A stretch of 64,000 nucleotides of DNA from JAWLGZ01 sp041690635 (GTDB lineage Bacteria; Pseudomonadota; Gammaproteobacteria; Thiohalomonadales; Thiohalomonadaceae). A model generated the notes under the pieces. That model did not search any database and had not been told where the DNA came from. It saw nothing but the letters and a program-made list of their open reading frames with translations. Position 1 is the first letter of the stretch. The number at the start of each line of letters is the position of its first letter. The stretch is taken from positions 372,001 through 436,000 of the forward strand of contig JAWLGZ010000002.1 in the NCBI GenBank assembly GCA_041690635.1. Direction: 5' to 3'. The position numbers and the translations under genes were made by a program. Shown in pieces: positions 38,283 through 47,298 of the stretch.

Positions 38283-41276
38283 CTAACCGGCGGCGTCCCC
38301 GGCCGGCCCCAATGGCCGCCCCAAGTACTCCTCCAGCGCCTCCGGCGGCAGGGGCGGGGCGAAATAGTAGCCCTGCACGTGGCGGCAGCCGAGCCGACGT
38401 AGCTGTTCCAACTGCTCCCTTGTTTCCACCCCTTCGGCGATGACATCCATGCCGAAGTTCCCGGCAATGGCAATAATCGCCTGCACCATCCCTTCATGCT
38501 CCTCCCCATCCCCCAGCTTTGCCACAAACGAACGGTCCACCTTCAGTGTGTCGAAGGGGAAGTTGTGCAGGTAGCTGAGTGAAGAGTAACCAGTGCCGAA
38601 GTCGTCGATGTAGAGGCGAATACCGAGACGCTTGAACTGCTGCAAAATGGCGTTGGTGGTGTCCGGATTTTCCACCAGCACGCTTTCGGTGATCTCAAGG
38701 CGCAGGGAGGATGGATCGAGCCCGGAGGACTTGAGTGCCGACTCAATCTCCTCCACCAGTCCGGGCTGCAGGAATTGGCGTGCAGACAGATTGATGCTGA
38801 CATAGGGCGACTGCCCGATGAGACGTTCCTGCCAGCGGCTCAACTGTTCACAGGCGGTGGTGAGTACCTGTTTCCCGATGAGACCAATCAGCCCTGTTTC
38901 CTCCGCCACCGGAATGAAGTCAACGGGTGAGACCATGCCGCGCTCCGGCTGCTGCCAACGTACCAGCGCCTCAAGGCCGAGAATCTCGCCGCTGTCGATA
39001 TCGATAATGGGCTGGTAGTAGACCTGAAACTCACGCCGTTCGACCGCGCGCCGAAGCTCCATCTCGATGTTCAACCGCTTCACCGCACGGGCATGCATAT
39101 GATCATCGAATACCGCCGTATGACCGTTGCTGGGATCCCCCAACTTGGCACGGTACATGGCGGTATCCGCATCACGCAGCAGCTCCTCGGGATGGGAATA
39201 GCGGCCGGCGCTGCCGATGGCGATTCCGATGCTGACCGGTGCGAAGACCTCGCGCCCATCCACCTCGAACGGATTTCGCAGTTCTTCATGGATGCGCTCG
39301 GCTATCCGTGCCGCGGCCGCAACATCCGAGATATCGTCCAGAAGTATCGTGAACTCGTCACCCCCGAGGCGCCCCACCGTATCGCCCGGGCGCATGCAGT
39401 CGAGCAGCCGGCCGGCCAGTCCGACCAGTAAACCATCCCCAGCGCCATGACCGAGGCTGTCGTTCACATTCTTGAAGCGGTCGAGATCGAGAAACAGCAC
39501 TGCGAACAGATACTCCGGGTGGCGTTCCGCACGTTTGATGCAGCGATCCAGCCGGTCCATGAACAGGGCGCGGTTGGGCAGGTCGGTCAGCTGATCGTGG
39601 TAGGCGTTGTACTGCAATAGCTCCTCGGCCTGATGGCGCTGAATCATCCCGCCGATCGTATGGGCGACGGCCGACAGGAACTGGATCTCATCCTCCTTCT
39701 GCCGATGACCCTCATTCAGGTAAAGGTTCAGCACGCCAAGCAGCTTGCCGCCGGAGAGGATCGGCAGCGCATAGTGTCCATGTTCGACCATATCCGGGAA
39801 CGTGCGGTCATGCTGGTGATCAATGCAGGCGCTGAAGATCAGGGTGCGGCTCTCGGCGACACGGCCGCAGATGCATTCACCAAACGGGACGTTGGTACAG
39901 GTATTGGTAACCGCTTCCGATGTGCCGCGCTGAGCTGCAAGCTGCAAGTTGCGCTGTTCACCATCGGCAACGAAGATGATCCCCTTGCCCTGTAGTGACA
40001 ACCAAGGGGTCGATAGGATCAAGTCAAGGATACGCTCCAGGCGTTCGCCAAACGGCAGCGGCATCATTGAGGTCTCGAGCACTGCGGCAATGGTCCGTTG
40101 CGAATGGTAGTCACGGCGGATCTTGCTTTCGGTCTCCTTGCGCTCGGTGATGTCGCGGATGAAGGCACTGAAGGCAAAACTCCCGTCGATCACGATGGAT
40201 GCCACAGCCAGTTCGACCGGAAATTCACGTCCGGTGCGATCCAGGGCGCTGAGTTCGACCCGACGGCCGAGCATGCGGCGTTCGCCACCGTGCCGCACCC
40301 GCTGCAAGGCCTCATCGTGGGCGGCACGGTAGCGTTCTGGAATGATGGTTTCACTCAGTGTCTGCCCGCGCACCTCGTCGGCGCGCCAGCCGAAGATCGC
40401 TTCGGCCTGCTCATTCCACCCGGTAATGTGGTTGTCCGCATCGATGGTGATGATTGCATCAAGGGCGGTGGAGAGAATGGCGCGCGTTCGCTCCTGGTTC
40501 TCCTCCAGTGCCTGATAGGCACGCTCGTTATCCCGAACCCTTCGCGCCAGTTGACGTGATCCGCCTCCGATTCCAACAAGGCCGAACACCCAGAGGAGAC
40601 CGTGGCCGATTCCCAGTGTGATCACCTCGTGGCGGGCATGGCTTGTATCCAGCTCTACTGTAACGCTGATCCCGCCGCCCACATCGCCAGCGCGGTAGCC
40701 TTGGCGGCCATGACACGTGAGGCACTCCTCCTCGATGATCATGGGCCGAATCAGGCGCATGTGTGGCGAACCATCCATGTCGACGAGCTCCGAAACCTCC
40801 TCTTTACCCGCCTCGAACGCCCGCAGGGCCTCGCTCTCCCAAGGGTCCGGGGTGTTGGCCGGGTTGAGAGGATGCAGGCTGGTGATGTGGCCACGAGCGC
40901 CGTCTCCTTGCGCAGACAACTCATAGTACTGGCGCATGATGGTCGCTGGATTGAGCAGGGTCAGAAGGCGGCCTGAGGGGGTGACCACGTCACGCTCGGG
41001 GAGAAAATCGGTGTAGGGATCCGGCTGGATCGACTGGGTGACGGGCACGTAGACGCCGCCGTGACCCGTGGCCCACTGCCGCAGGGCCAGGTCCTTGTAG
41101 AAGTTGGTGCGCAGATCGTGCCGCGCCTGCTCCATCACATGGCTTCGCACCTGATGGATATTCCAGCTCACTGACGTGATGACGGCCATGCTCCAGGCCA
41201 CCACCAGCACCCAGGACCAGAAGTTGATACGCAGGCGTGTTGAACCTTTCTTGTTATCCGCGGCGTCCTTGTACAA
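38283..41276 (-). CDS. Periplasmic c-haem-type sensor with PAS, GAF, GGDEF and EAL domains
   Basis: A 997-residue inner-membrane protein. Helices near residues 20-38 and 225-240 flank a Tll0287-like (DUF3365) periplasmic domain with a CLTCH haem-c motif (EEECLTCHGRQGY). Then come a PAS domain (TALDAIITIDADNHITGWNEQ), a GAF domain (LSLQGKGIIFVADGEQ), GGDEF with an intact GGDEF motif and RPGD inhibitory site, and EAL with EALVRW, ITESVL, DDFGTGYSSL and KVDRSF. Both synthesis and hydrolysis of c-di-GMP look possible. A periplasmic redox or gas signal is the likely input. Confidence 0.94.
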   Translation of the reverse strand: MYKDAADNKKGSTRLRINFWSWVLVVAWSMAVITSVSWNIHQVRSHVMEQARHDLRTNFYKDLALRQWATGHGGVYVPVTQSIQPDPYTDFLPERDVVTPSGRLLTLLNPATIMRQYYELSAQGDGARGHITSLHPLNPANTPDPWESEALRAFEAGKEEVSELVDMDGSPHMRLIRPMIIEEECLTCHGRQGYRAGDVGGGISVTVELDTSHARHEVITLGIGHGLLWVFGLVGIGGGSRQLARRVRDNERAYQALEENQERTRAILSTALDAIITIDADNHITGWNEQAEAIFGWRADEVRGQTLSETIIPERYRAAHDEALQRVRHGGERRMLGRRVELSALDRTGREFPVELAVASIVIDGSFAFSAFIRDITERKETESKIRRDYHSQRTIAAVLETSMMPLPFGERLERILDLILSTPWLSLQGKGIIFVADGEQRNLQLAAQRGTSEAVTNTCTNVPFGECICGRVAESRTLIFSACIDHQHDRTFPDMVEHGHYALPILSGGKLLGVLNLYLNEGHRQKEDEIQFLSAVAHTIGGMIQRHQAEELLQYNAYHDQLTDLPNRALFMDRLDRCIKRAERHPEYLFAVLFLDLDRFKNVNDSLGHGAGDGLLVGLAGRLLDCMRPGDTVGRLGGDEFTILLDDISDVAAAARIAERIHEELRNPFEVDGREVFAPVSIGIAIGSAGRYSHPEELLRDADTAMYRAKLGDPSNGHTAVFDDHMHARAVKRLNIEMELRRAVERREFQVYYQPIIDIDSGEILGLEALVRWQQPERGMVSPVDFIPVAEETGLIGLIGKQVLTTACEQLSRWQERLIGQSPYVSINLSARQFLQPGLVEEIESALKSSGLDPSSLRLEITESVLVENPDTTNAILQQFKRLGIRLYIDDFGTGYSSLSYLHNFPFDTLKVDRSFVAKLGDGEEHEGMVQAIIAIAGNFGMDVIAEGVETREQLEQLRRLGCRHVQGYYFAPPLPPEALEEYLGRPLGPAGDAAG

Positions 41277-41358
41277 CGGTTTCCCCGTCGGTTCCTGTGG
41301 CGACGTCCGGTTATATCACGCCGCCCGTGCAGGGGTACAGTCCCGGCTTCGATCGCGA

Positions 41359-41904
41359 TTACACCGCCTGTGCGTTGTAGGCGATATCGAATTCCGCGAT
41401 CGCTGCGTCGAGGTTGCCTGTGGCACCAATCCGGTGCCAGAACTCCCGGAAATCCTGCTTCGCATCTTCCAGTCGAAAGCGCATCACGTTGGGCTTGCCG
41501 GAGAGGAACAGGTCGATGTTTGCGGTGACGGTATCGATGTAGTCGCGTGCGATGTGGAGGGCCTGCTCGCGGATGTCGTCAGGAAGATAGAGATGAATAC
41601 CGTGGGCGTAAGCGGACATCATCAAACCGGGGTCGAGCCGCCTCGCATAGCTTTGGGCAACCTTCTCACGGTCCCGTTGCAGGTGGACATAAAAAACGTC
41701 GTCGGGATACCGCCTCTCCAGCCGCCCGAGAAACCAGGCCAACCGGTTGTCGGATTCGATGTGTCGGGGTGGGTAGTCGATGCGCGACGGACCCAGGCAA
41801 TCGACCCGGGTCTCATGGCCGCTGCTGTAGTTGGTGATGTGCCGGCAGGCGCGCTCGAAGGTGGTCGATCCACAGCGGCCGGTACTGAGAATGAAGACAT
41901 TCAT
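41359..41904 (-). CDS. Sulfotransferase-like protein
   Basis: A 181-residue protein starting MNVFILSTGRCGSTTFERAC, whose TGRCGST matches the PAPS 5'-phosphosulfate loop of sulfotransferases. Further conserved-looking parts are FYVHLQRDREKVAQSYARR and FRLEDAKQDF. It is shorter than typical 250-300-residue enzymes. GGAGG lies seven bases before the ATG, and the start overlaps the upstream gene in ATGA, so an 80-codon N-terminal extension of the frame is rejected. Third gene of the ThDP-glycosyltransferase-sulfotransferase operon. Confidence 0.75.
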   Translation of the reverse strand: MNVFILSTGRCGSTTFERACRHITNYSSGHETRVDCLGPSRIDYPPRHIESDNRLAWFLGRLERRYPDDVFYVHLQRDREKVAQSYARRLDPGLMMSAYAHGIHLYLPDDIREQALHIARDYIDTVTANIDLFLSGKPNVMRFRLEDAKQDFREFWHRIGATGNLDAAIAEFDIAYNAQAV

Positions 41905-43754
41905 GTGCCCGCCTCCTCGGAGCGGTGGTCGGGAGCGGAACGGCGCAGGAGCGACTCCCAGGCCGCGCAGTCGGCGCGGTAGCCGGCGATGGCCTGTGCG
42001 ATCGCCTCCATACGCCGGTCGCGGTGTTCCCCCGCCCCAATCAGCGCGTGGCACCTGGAGTCGGGACCAAAGTTGTGCTCGACATTGTCGAAGAAGCGTT
42101 GGAACTGATCCCGCGCCACCGCCAGTCCGGATCGGCCGTGCCACCAGCGGTCCGGGTCGTCGAACCGCGCCCGTGCCGCCACAAGACGTACCTGAATCGC
42201 TCGGCGCTTTTCCGCATAGAACCGTTGCATGCGCGCCTCGACCGTTTCGATCGCCTGCCGGATCTGCCGATCCGACAGGGCCGCTTCCGGATAACCGAGG
42301 GCAATCAGGTCGGAGATTGTAAACAGCATGACATCCCCGAAGAATTGCCGCTCGAACTCACCCGACAGGTCGACACGGCCCTGTCGCCGATCAACACCGG
42401 CGCGGAATTCAAACTGCTCGTCAATGGTGCGGGTATGCAGAAGGGGCAGATTCACGGTCACGAACCCCTCGCCGAGTTCGGCCTGGATCAGCCGTCCAAG
42501 GGTGGGGCCAGCCATGCGCAGTTTGAGATTGGCGAATGGAATGAAGTACCTGAGCGCCTCTGCGCTGAGCACATAATTGCCGGTGTAAACGGTTCGGGCC
42601 GGTACCGCCGTCGCCACTGCATCGGAGTAGTTGTAGTAGGTTGGCCGCGTCAGGTGTTCACCATCGAAGAAGCGATCCAGTTTTGCGGCAAAGTCGATCA
42701 GGCAGGCGGTGTGCTCATGGACCTCCTGAAGAGTGCACCGGTAGACATAGGCCTCCTCCTCTTCCTGGAAGCCGAACAGCCCGGCCATGTCGTGGTAGGC
42801 CGCGTCGCCGCCGGTAGGCGCGTGGTCATGGAAGCAGCACTCCCGGTCGGGCTCCGCCGCAGCCATACGCACCAGAAAGGCGTCGACATCCACGAGAAAG
42901 TTGCCGGTCATGACGGCAGGCGAGACAGGCGGATCGCCGACCACCTTCCCGGTTGCGACCTGCACCTTGCGCTCGGTGAACAATCGGTCGAGGGCATGGA
43001 AATAGTTTAGGGCGGGGAGATCCTCGCGCCCCTCCGGACGGGCGACCCGCACCTTGAACTGCTCATCGCTGTCCACGAAGAGGAACAGGGCGTTATCCAA
43101 CCCTTCAAGGCCGCCGGCAAGCAGGCAGGCCAGGTTGCGAGTGACGGAAGCACCCTTGTGATGCATGCCGGTTCGATCGGGCGCGCCCACCATCCGGACA
43201 AGCCGCGCCCGCTCCTCCGGCGTGAGTGTATTCAGGATTTCGCGCTGCTCGTCGGCACCGAAATAGATGCCGTGAAGACCCTGGCTCTCGAATGCCTGGA
43301 CAATGGCCCGGTTGCAACGGATGACCGCCTCATCTTCCGAATCATCGGCAACGATGATGACAACCTTCTTGAACTGTCCGTCAAAACCACCGTAACCGAA
43401 CGCCCGGCACTGGCAGAGCAGGCTGTCGAGAATGTTCTGCAGGTGCTGGGGCCGGTCAGCGACCGGGATGACGACGAAGAAGTGATGCCGGTGGTCCGCT
43501 CCGCACTGCTGAATGAGCCCCTCCAGCTCGAGAAAGGCGTGCTGGTAGTTTTTCAGCGTCTCCGCGTCGGGACCGGCCGCCCACATTGCCCGTTCGATCA
43601 GGGGCAGGCTCTCCCGGTATAACGCGATGAGTGCTCCGGACTCTGACGCTTCGGGGAGTCGCTCCAACCGCTCCCCCATCGCCCGAATGGCGGGGTCGGT
43701 GGTGAAACGCTCAAGCAATCCGGCGAGTGCCCGGGGGGCGTGTACTGACAGCAT
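41901..43754 (-). CDS. Putative glycosyltransferase, GT-A like
   Basis: A 617-residue cytoplasmic protein. From about residue 90 a GT-A type fold is suggested by FFVVIPVADRPQHLQNILDS, VVIIVADDSEDEA and the DxD-like FLFVDSDEQF. A long C-terminal part (about 350-600) with FTISDLIALGYPEA is unfamiliar. Nothing identifies donor or acceptor. Its ATG overlaps the ThDP-enzyme stop (TGATG) and its stop overlaps the sulfotransferase start (ATGA), so the three products are likely made together in one pathway. Confidence 0.55.
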   Translation of the reverse strand: MLSVHAPRALAGLLERFTTDPAIRAMGERLERLPEASESGALIALYRESLPLIERAMWAAGPDAETLKNYQHAFLELEGLIQQCGADHRHHFFVVIPVADRPQHLQNILDSLLCQCRAFGYGGFDGQFKKVVIIVADDSEDEAVIRCNRAIVQAFESQGLHGIYFGADEQREILNTLTPEERARLVRMVGAPDRTGMHHKGASVTRNLACLLAGGLEGLDNALFLFVDSDEQFKVRVARPEGREDLPALNYFHALDRLFTERKVQVATGKVVGDPPVSPAVMTGNFLVDVDAFLVRMAAAEPDRECCFHDHAPTGGDAAYHDMAGLFGFQEEEEAYVYRCTLQEVHEHTACLIDFAAKLDRFFDGEHLTRPTYYNYSDAVATAVPARTVYTGNYVLSAEALRYFIPFANLKLRMAGPTLGRLIQAELGEGFVTVNLPLLHTRTIDEQFEFRAGVDRRQGRVDLSGEFERQFFGDVMLFTISDLIALGYPEAALSDRQIRQAIETVEARMQRFYAEKRRAIQVRLVAARARFDDPDRWWHGRSGLAVARDQFQRFFDNVEHNFGPDSRCHALIGAGEHRDRRMEAIAQAIAGYRADCAAWESLLRRSAPDHRSEEAGT

Positions 43755-45400
43755 CAGCGCCTCGAACTGTAGGCGGGAAAAGCGTCCCGATCGATGACGA
43801 CCTCGATAAGATTGACCCCCTTTTCGAAGTCGAGGGCACCGAACGCCTCGTCGATATCCGCCTCAGCGGTAATGCGTTGGTAGGCAACACCAAAGGCTGC
43901 CGCCAGTTGTGCGTAGTCCGGGTTGGTGAAATCGCAGTCAATGAAGCGCCCTTGATACTGCTGGTGCTGGTTCTTTCGAATCAGCCCCAGGGAGCCGTTG
44001 TTGAACAAGATCACGGTCAGGGGGATGCCGTAGTTGACCGCTGTCATCAGCTCCATGCAGCACATCTGGAAACCACCGTCGCCGAGGATGGCGAAGGTGC
44101 GCCGGGGTGACACAAACCGGGCGCCGATGGCGGCGGGAATGGCGTGGCCGAGCGAAGAAATCCCCGAATTGGGATGATAATGGGTGTCGCTGGAGGCATT
44201 CAGGAAATTCTGGGCGAAGACGATATTGTCGTCGAAAATCTGACTTTCGTCGGTGAAGCGTTGATTGAAGCGGCTGAAGAACTGTTCCACCAGCGTGAAC
44301 TTGTCATCGAAGAGCGAGAACCCCGTACTCCGGTCGGTCTCATCCAGCGGACGGCCCACAGCGGGCAGCGCATGGTCCTGCAGCCGTGACAGGATACCCT
44401 CTATCGACTCCCCGATATCCCCGACCACGGCGACATCGGCGCGAAACACCTTTTCGATCTGTTCGGGGTTGCGGTCAATCTGGATGATCTTACGGTTAGC
44501 CAGCAGCCGCTGCTCCCACAGGTAGCTGGTGCGCTCGTTGAAACTGGCACCGAGCACCAGCAGCAAATCGGCGTGTTCGACGATGTACTCGTAGGCCCGA
44601 CCGCTGGAGGTGACGCCGAGCGTGCCGAGGGAGCGTCCGGAACGCTCGTCGATGATCCCCTTGCCCTTGAGGGTGGTCGCCACCGGCACTCCGAGTGATC
44701 GGCTGAGTTCAGCGACCGCCTCATGGGCGCCGGCCTGAATGCAGCCGTAGCCGGCCAGGATCACCGGATTGCGGGCCGTCAGCAGGTGTTGGACCACGTC
44801 ATCGAGCAGCGGATCGTCGCGGCGGCGGGGTGAGGTGTGCCTTGCCGTCCTGACCGTGTCCAGCAGGGAGAGGTCGATACGCTCCTGCTGCACGTTGAAC
44901 GGAAAACTGAGCAGAACCGGCCCCGGGCAGTCGGAGAACAGGGCGTTGCTCGCCTGATTGAGCACATTGGGCAGATAGTCCACGCGCTCCACCAGCCGGT
45001 GGTATCGGGTGATACCGCGGAAAAGCGTCCCCTGGTCGATGGCCCCGCCCTCCCCCGAACTCTCCTGGAGACCGCCCTTGCCGAAAACGTGGGTGGAGGT
45101 TTCGCCCGTGATGATCAGAACCGGCTGCCGGTCCGCATAGGCATTGGCGATCCCGGTCACCAGATTGGTGGCGCCGGGGCCCGCCGTGGTGATGCAGGCG
45201 CCGATGCCGCCGGAGACACGGGCGTAGCCGCCGGCCATGAAGGCGGCACCCTGCTCGTGTTTGGCAAGGATGCTCCGGATGGAGGAGTCGCACAGGCGGT
45301 CGTAGACCGGCAGGATATGGGCGCCGGGCATGCCGAAGATGTACTCGATGCCAAGCCGCTCCATGTAGCGGACAATGAATTCGCTAACCTGAACTTTCAT
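43754..45400 (-). CDS. Thiamine-diphosphate-dependent enzyme, acetolactate-synthase-like
   Basis: A 548-residue enzyme of the IlvB family: catalytic Glu in AKHEQGAAFMAGGYARVSG, central domain (NPVILAGYGCIQAGAHEAV), and ThDP-binding GDGGFQMCCMELMTAVNYG ending in FNN. These enzymes join or cleave 2-oxoacids. There is no small regulatory (IlvN) subunit, and the co-operon genes are a glycosyltransferase and a sulfotransferase, so a specialised product is more likely than valine or isoleucine synthesis. Confidence 0.85.
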   Translation of the reverse strand: MKVQVSEFIVRYMERLGIEYIFGMPGAHILPVYDRLCDSSIRSILAKHEQGAAFMAGGYARVSGGIGACITTAGPGATNLVTGIANAYADRQPVLIITGETSTHVFGKGGLQESSGEGGAIDQGTLFRGITRYHRLVERVDYLPNVLNQASNALFSDCPGPVLLSFPFNVQQERIDLSLLDTVRTARHTSPRRRDDPLLDDVVQHLLTARNPVILAGYGCIQAGAHEAVAELSRSLGVPVATTLKGKGIIDERSGRSLGTLGVTSSGRAYEYIVEHADLLLVLGASFNERTSYLWEQRLLANRKIIQIDRNPEQIEKVFRADVAVVGDIGESIEGILSRLQDHALPAVGRPLDETDRSTGFSLFDDKFTLVEQFFSRFNQRFTDESQIFDDNIVFAQNFLNASSDTHYHPNSGISSLGHAIPAAIGARFVSPRRTFAILGDGGFQMCCMELMTAVNYGIPLTVILFNNGSLGLIRKNQHQQYQGRFIDCDFTNPDYAQLAAAFGVAYQRITAEADIDEAFGALDFEKGVNLIEVVIDRDAFPAYSSRR

Positions 45401-45704
45401 CGGGACGGAGATGGGGGTTGTGGGTAGTGGGTTCTGGTGAGTTCGGCGCCGGGGTCTGTCCTTTTTGCCACCACGCGGCCATAACTACAACCCCCACATG
45501 CCAATGCTGCCTTTCGGAGTGGAATTCCGGCCCTCTTCCGGGCAACCTTCCGAGGCCCATCCTGTCACAGGCCCGGCACCGGGGACCGTCGGTCCCACTC
45601 ACTTTTATTGTGCCCGCTCCCGCAATAAAAGCCTGTAGAATAGCCGCCACTACGGAGCCCGCTCCGAGCCCCCCCCCGCCCGCCCATCACGAAAGGAACC
45701 ACCG
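45401..45704. other. Divergent promoter region with an inverted repeat
   Basis: This 304-base gap lies between the divergent ThDP-operon and UPF0149 gene. No gene is supported. It holds the perfect 9-base inverted repeat described separately, and AAAGGAACC ahead of the UPF0149 start. Confidence 0.5.
45602..45631. promoter_or_regulatory. Perfect inverted repeat, possible operator
   Basis: CTTTTATTG (45602-45610) and CAATAAAAG (45623-45631) are perfect arms separated by 12 GC-rich bases. TAGAAT at 45636-45641 just beyond could be a -10 box for the UPF0149 gene. The AT-rich arms stand out from the GC-rich surroundings, suggesting a dimeric regulator site; as a hairpin it could also end leftward or rightward transcripts. 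Confidence 0.45.
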
Positions 45705-46256
45705 ATGTCAGCCGATGCCCCGCTTACGGACGAAGAGCTGGTAGAACTGGACGACTTCCTGCTCTCGGACGCCTGCAGCGACGAAACACTCTCCATCGAC
45801 GAGGCGCACGGCTTCCTGACCGCGCTGGTGATGGTTCCCGAGCCCACGCCTCAGGCGACCTGGCTCGACGCCATCTGGGGCGAGCCGCAGTTTGCCGATG
45901 CCGCGCAGGAGCAGCGCATGACCGAGCTGCTGCTGCGGCTGCACGACGAAATCGCCGATGCGCTTCGGGAGGGCGGCCCCTTCGAGCCGCTGGTGGCTGA
46001 GGAGGAGGAGGACGGCGAACTGTATGAGACCTACGAGGGGTGGTGCTTCGGCTTCATGCTTGGCGTCGAACTCCACCAGGAGCTCTGGGAGCAGTTGCCG
46101 AAGAACGAGCAGCAGCTACTGGCGCCGATGGCAAAGCTGGCGCTTCTCAATGCCGATGAAGAGGCCGAGATGGATGAGGCCGAATGCGAGTCCTGGCTGG
46201 AACTGCTGCCCGGCGCTGTGGCGGGACTCTACACCTACTGGCGACGTACCAACTGA
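45705..46256 (+). CDS. UPF0149 (YgfB/YecA-like) family protein
   Basis: A 183-residue acidic cytoplasmic protein. LDDFLLSDACSDETLSIDEAHGFLTAL and YEGWCFGFMLGVELHQELW are characteristic of the UPF0149 family. It lacks the C-terminal SEC-C zinc motif found in YecA. AAGGAACC precedes the ATG. The molecular role of the family is poorly defined. Confidence 0.88.
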   Translation: MSADAPLTDEELVELDDFLLSDACSDETLSIDEAHGFLTALVMVPEPTPQATWLDAIWGEPQFADAAQEQRMTELLLRLHDEIADALREGGPFEPLVAEEEEDGELYETYEGWCFGFMLGVELHQELWEQLPKNEQQLLAPMAKLALLNADEEAEMDEAECESWLELLPGAVAGLYTYWRRTN

Positions 46257-46352
46257 CGGCGACGGTCGGGCCGGAAGCATCTCGCGACCGGCCCCGTTCC
46301 CGCCCGGCATCATTGGCCCGGAGGCCGGCGAGGCCTCCGGGCCGAAGCCGGA

Positions 46353-46808
46353 TCACTGCACTCTGTACTCCCTCAACAGTTCGCCCTTCGCCCGATACAG
46401 TCGGTCGCCCATCACGGGCAGTTCGGCGGCGATCTCACGCCGCGCCGTGGGGAACAGCTCCTGCTCCTCCTCCCCCAGGTGGTGTTCCAGCAGTTCGTTG
46501 AGTTCGATGACGCACTCCTTCCAGCGAGCGCCTGAAAGGTCGATGGTTTCGAGCCGCGAAAGTACGATGCGCATCGCCTGGTGCTCTTTGCGGCTATCCT
46601 GCACCTGCTCCTTTTCCCAACTCCCCTGGCGCGCCATGGCCGGGTAGAAAAGATCCTCCTCGAGACGAGCATGAATCTCCAGCTCCTGCCTGAGCAGCTC
46701 GAACAGCTGGTGTCTCAGGTCAACCTGTTCGGCATTCGTGGCCAGCATGCGAGCGACTAAATTACGGGCATGGGCGTGTTCACGTTCCAGGAATTCGACA
46801 GCATCCAT
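46353..46808 (-). CDS. Hemerythrin-domain protein
   Basis: A 151-residue all-helical protein with diiron-type ligands spread as in hemerythrins: EFLEREHAHARNLV, EIHARLEEDLFYP (HxxxE), RKEHQAMR and LLEHHLGEEEQELFP. Such proteins bind oxygen or iron, or buffer oxidative stress. GGAGGGG lies just before the ATG at 46808, ruling out a longer frame. Confidence 0.9.
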   Translation of the reverse strand: MDAVEFLEREHAHARNLVARMLATNAEQVDLRHQLFELLRQELEIHARLEEDLFYPAMARQGSWEKEQVQDSRKEHQAMRIVLSRLETIDLSGARWKECVIELNELLEHHLGEEEQELFPTARREIAAELPVMGDRLYRAKGELLREYRVQ

Positions 46809-46991
46809 TGTCGTCCCCTCCGTACTCGGCATATCACAAAGTATAGGAATCGGAGCCGCAAGCACACCGGCCGGAAGGGCCCTTCCAATCGCACCGGTGT
46901 CACAGATGCAGCAGATGCACTACGGGAGATGGAGCCTCGACTTTACCTCTCGATAAAGCGATGTCGCGGCACGCCCTCGCCCGGTGCGAGG

Positions 46992-47288
46992 TCACAGAGA
47001 ATCCGCCCGCGCACGAGGCGCTCGGTCCCGAAATCCTGTTTGTTCCTGGATCAATCGCTCCTTTTGGCGGCGGGTCAGTTTCTTGATCGCCGCTTCCCGA
47101 CTCGCCGCATCGGAGCGCGAGTCACAGATCTCACAATAGACGAGCTCAACCGGCCGCCGACCGCGGGTATATTTGGCGCCCAGCCTGTTGTCACCGTTGT
47201 GCTCGGCAAGGCGCCGCTCCAGGTCGGTGGCGATCCCGGCGTAGAGTGTGGCATCGACACAGCGAACCATGTACACCCACCAGGTCAC
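46992..47288 (-). CDS. GIY-YIG nuclease-superfamily protein (UPF0213-like)
   Basis: A 98-residue single-domain protein with WVYMVRCVDATLYAGIATD (the GIY-YIG element), an RRLAEHN helix with the conserved Arg, GAKYTRGRRPVELVY, and a conserved Glu in SREAAIKKL. It resembles YhbQ-type proteins with suspected DNA repair roles. It starts 10 bases after the methyltransferase stop, so is likely co-transcribed. Confidence 0.9.
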   Translation of the reverse strand: MTWWVYMVRCVDATLYAGIATDLERRLAEHNGDNRLGAKYTRGRRPVELVYCEICDSRSDAASREAAIKKLTRRQKERLIQEQTGFRDRAPRARADSL

Positions 47289-47298
47289 CTGTCACCGC

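Noticed and set aside
42041..42304. Short frames inside the glycosyltransferase gene
   Set aside because: They are shadows of a longer overlapping gene with coupled start and stop signals.
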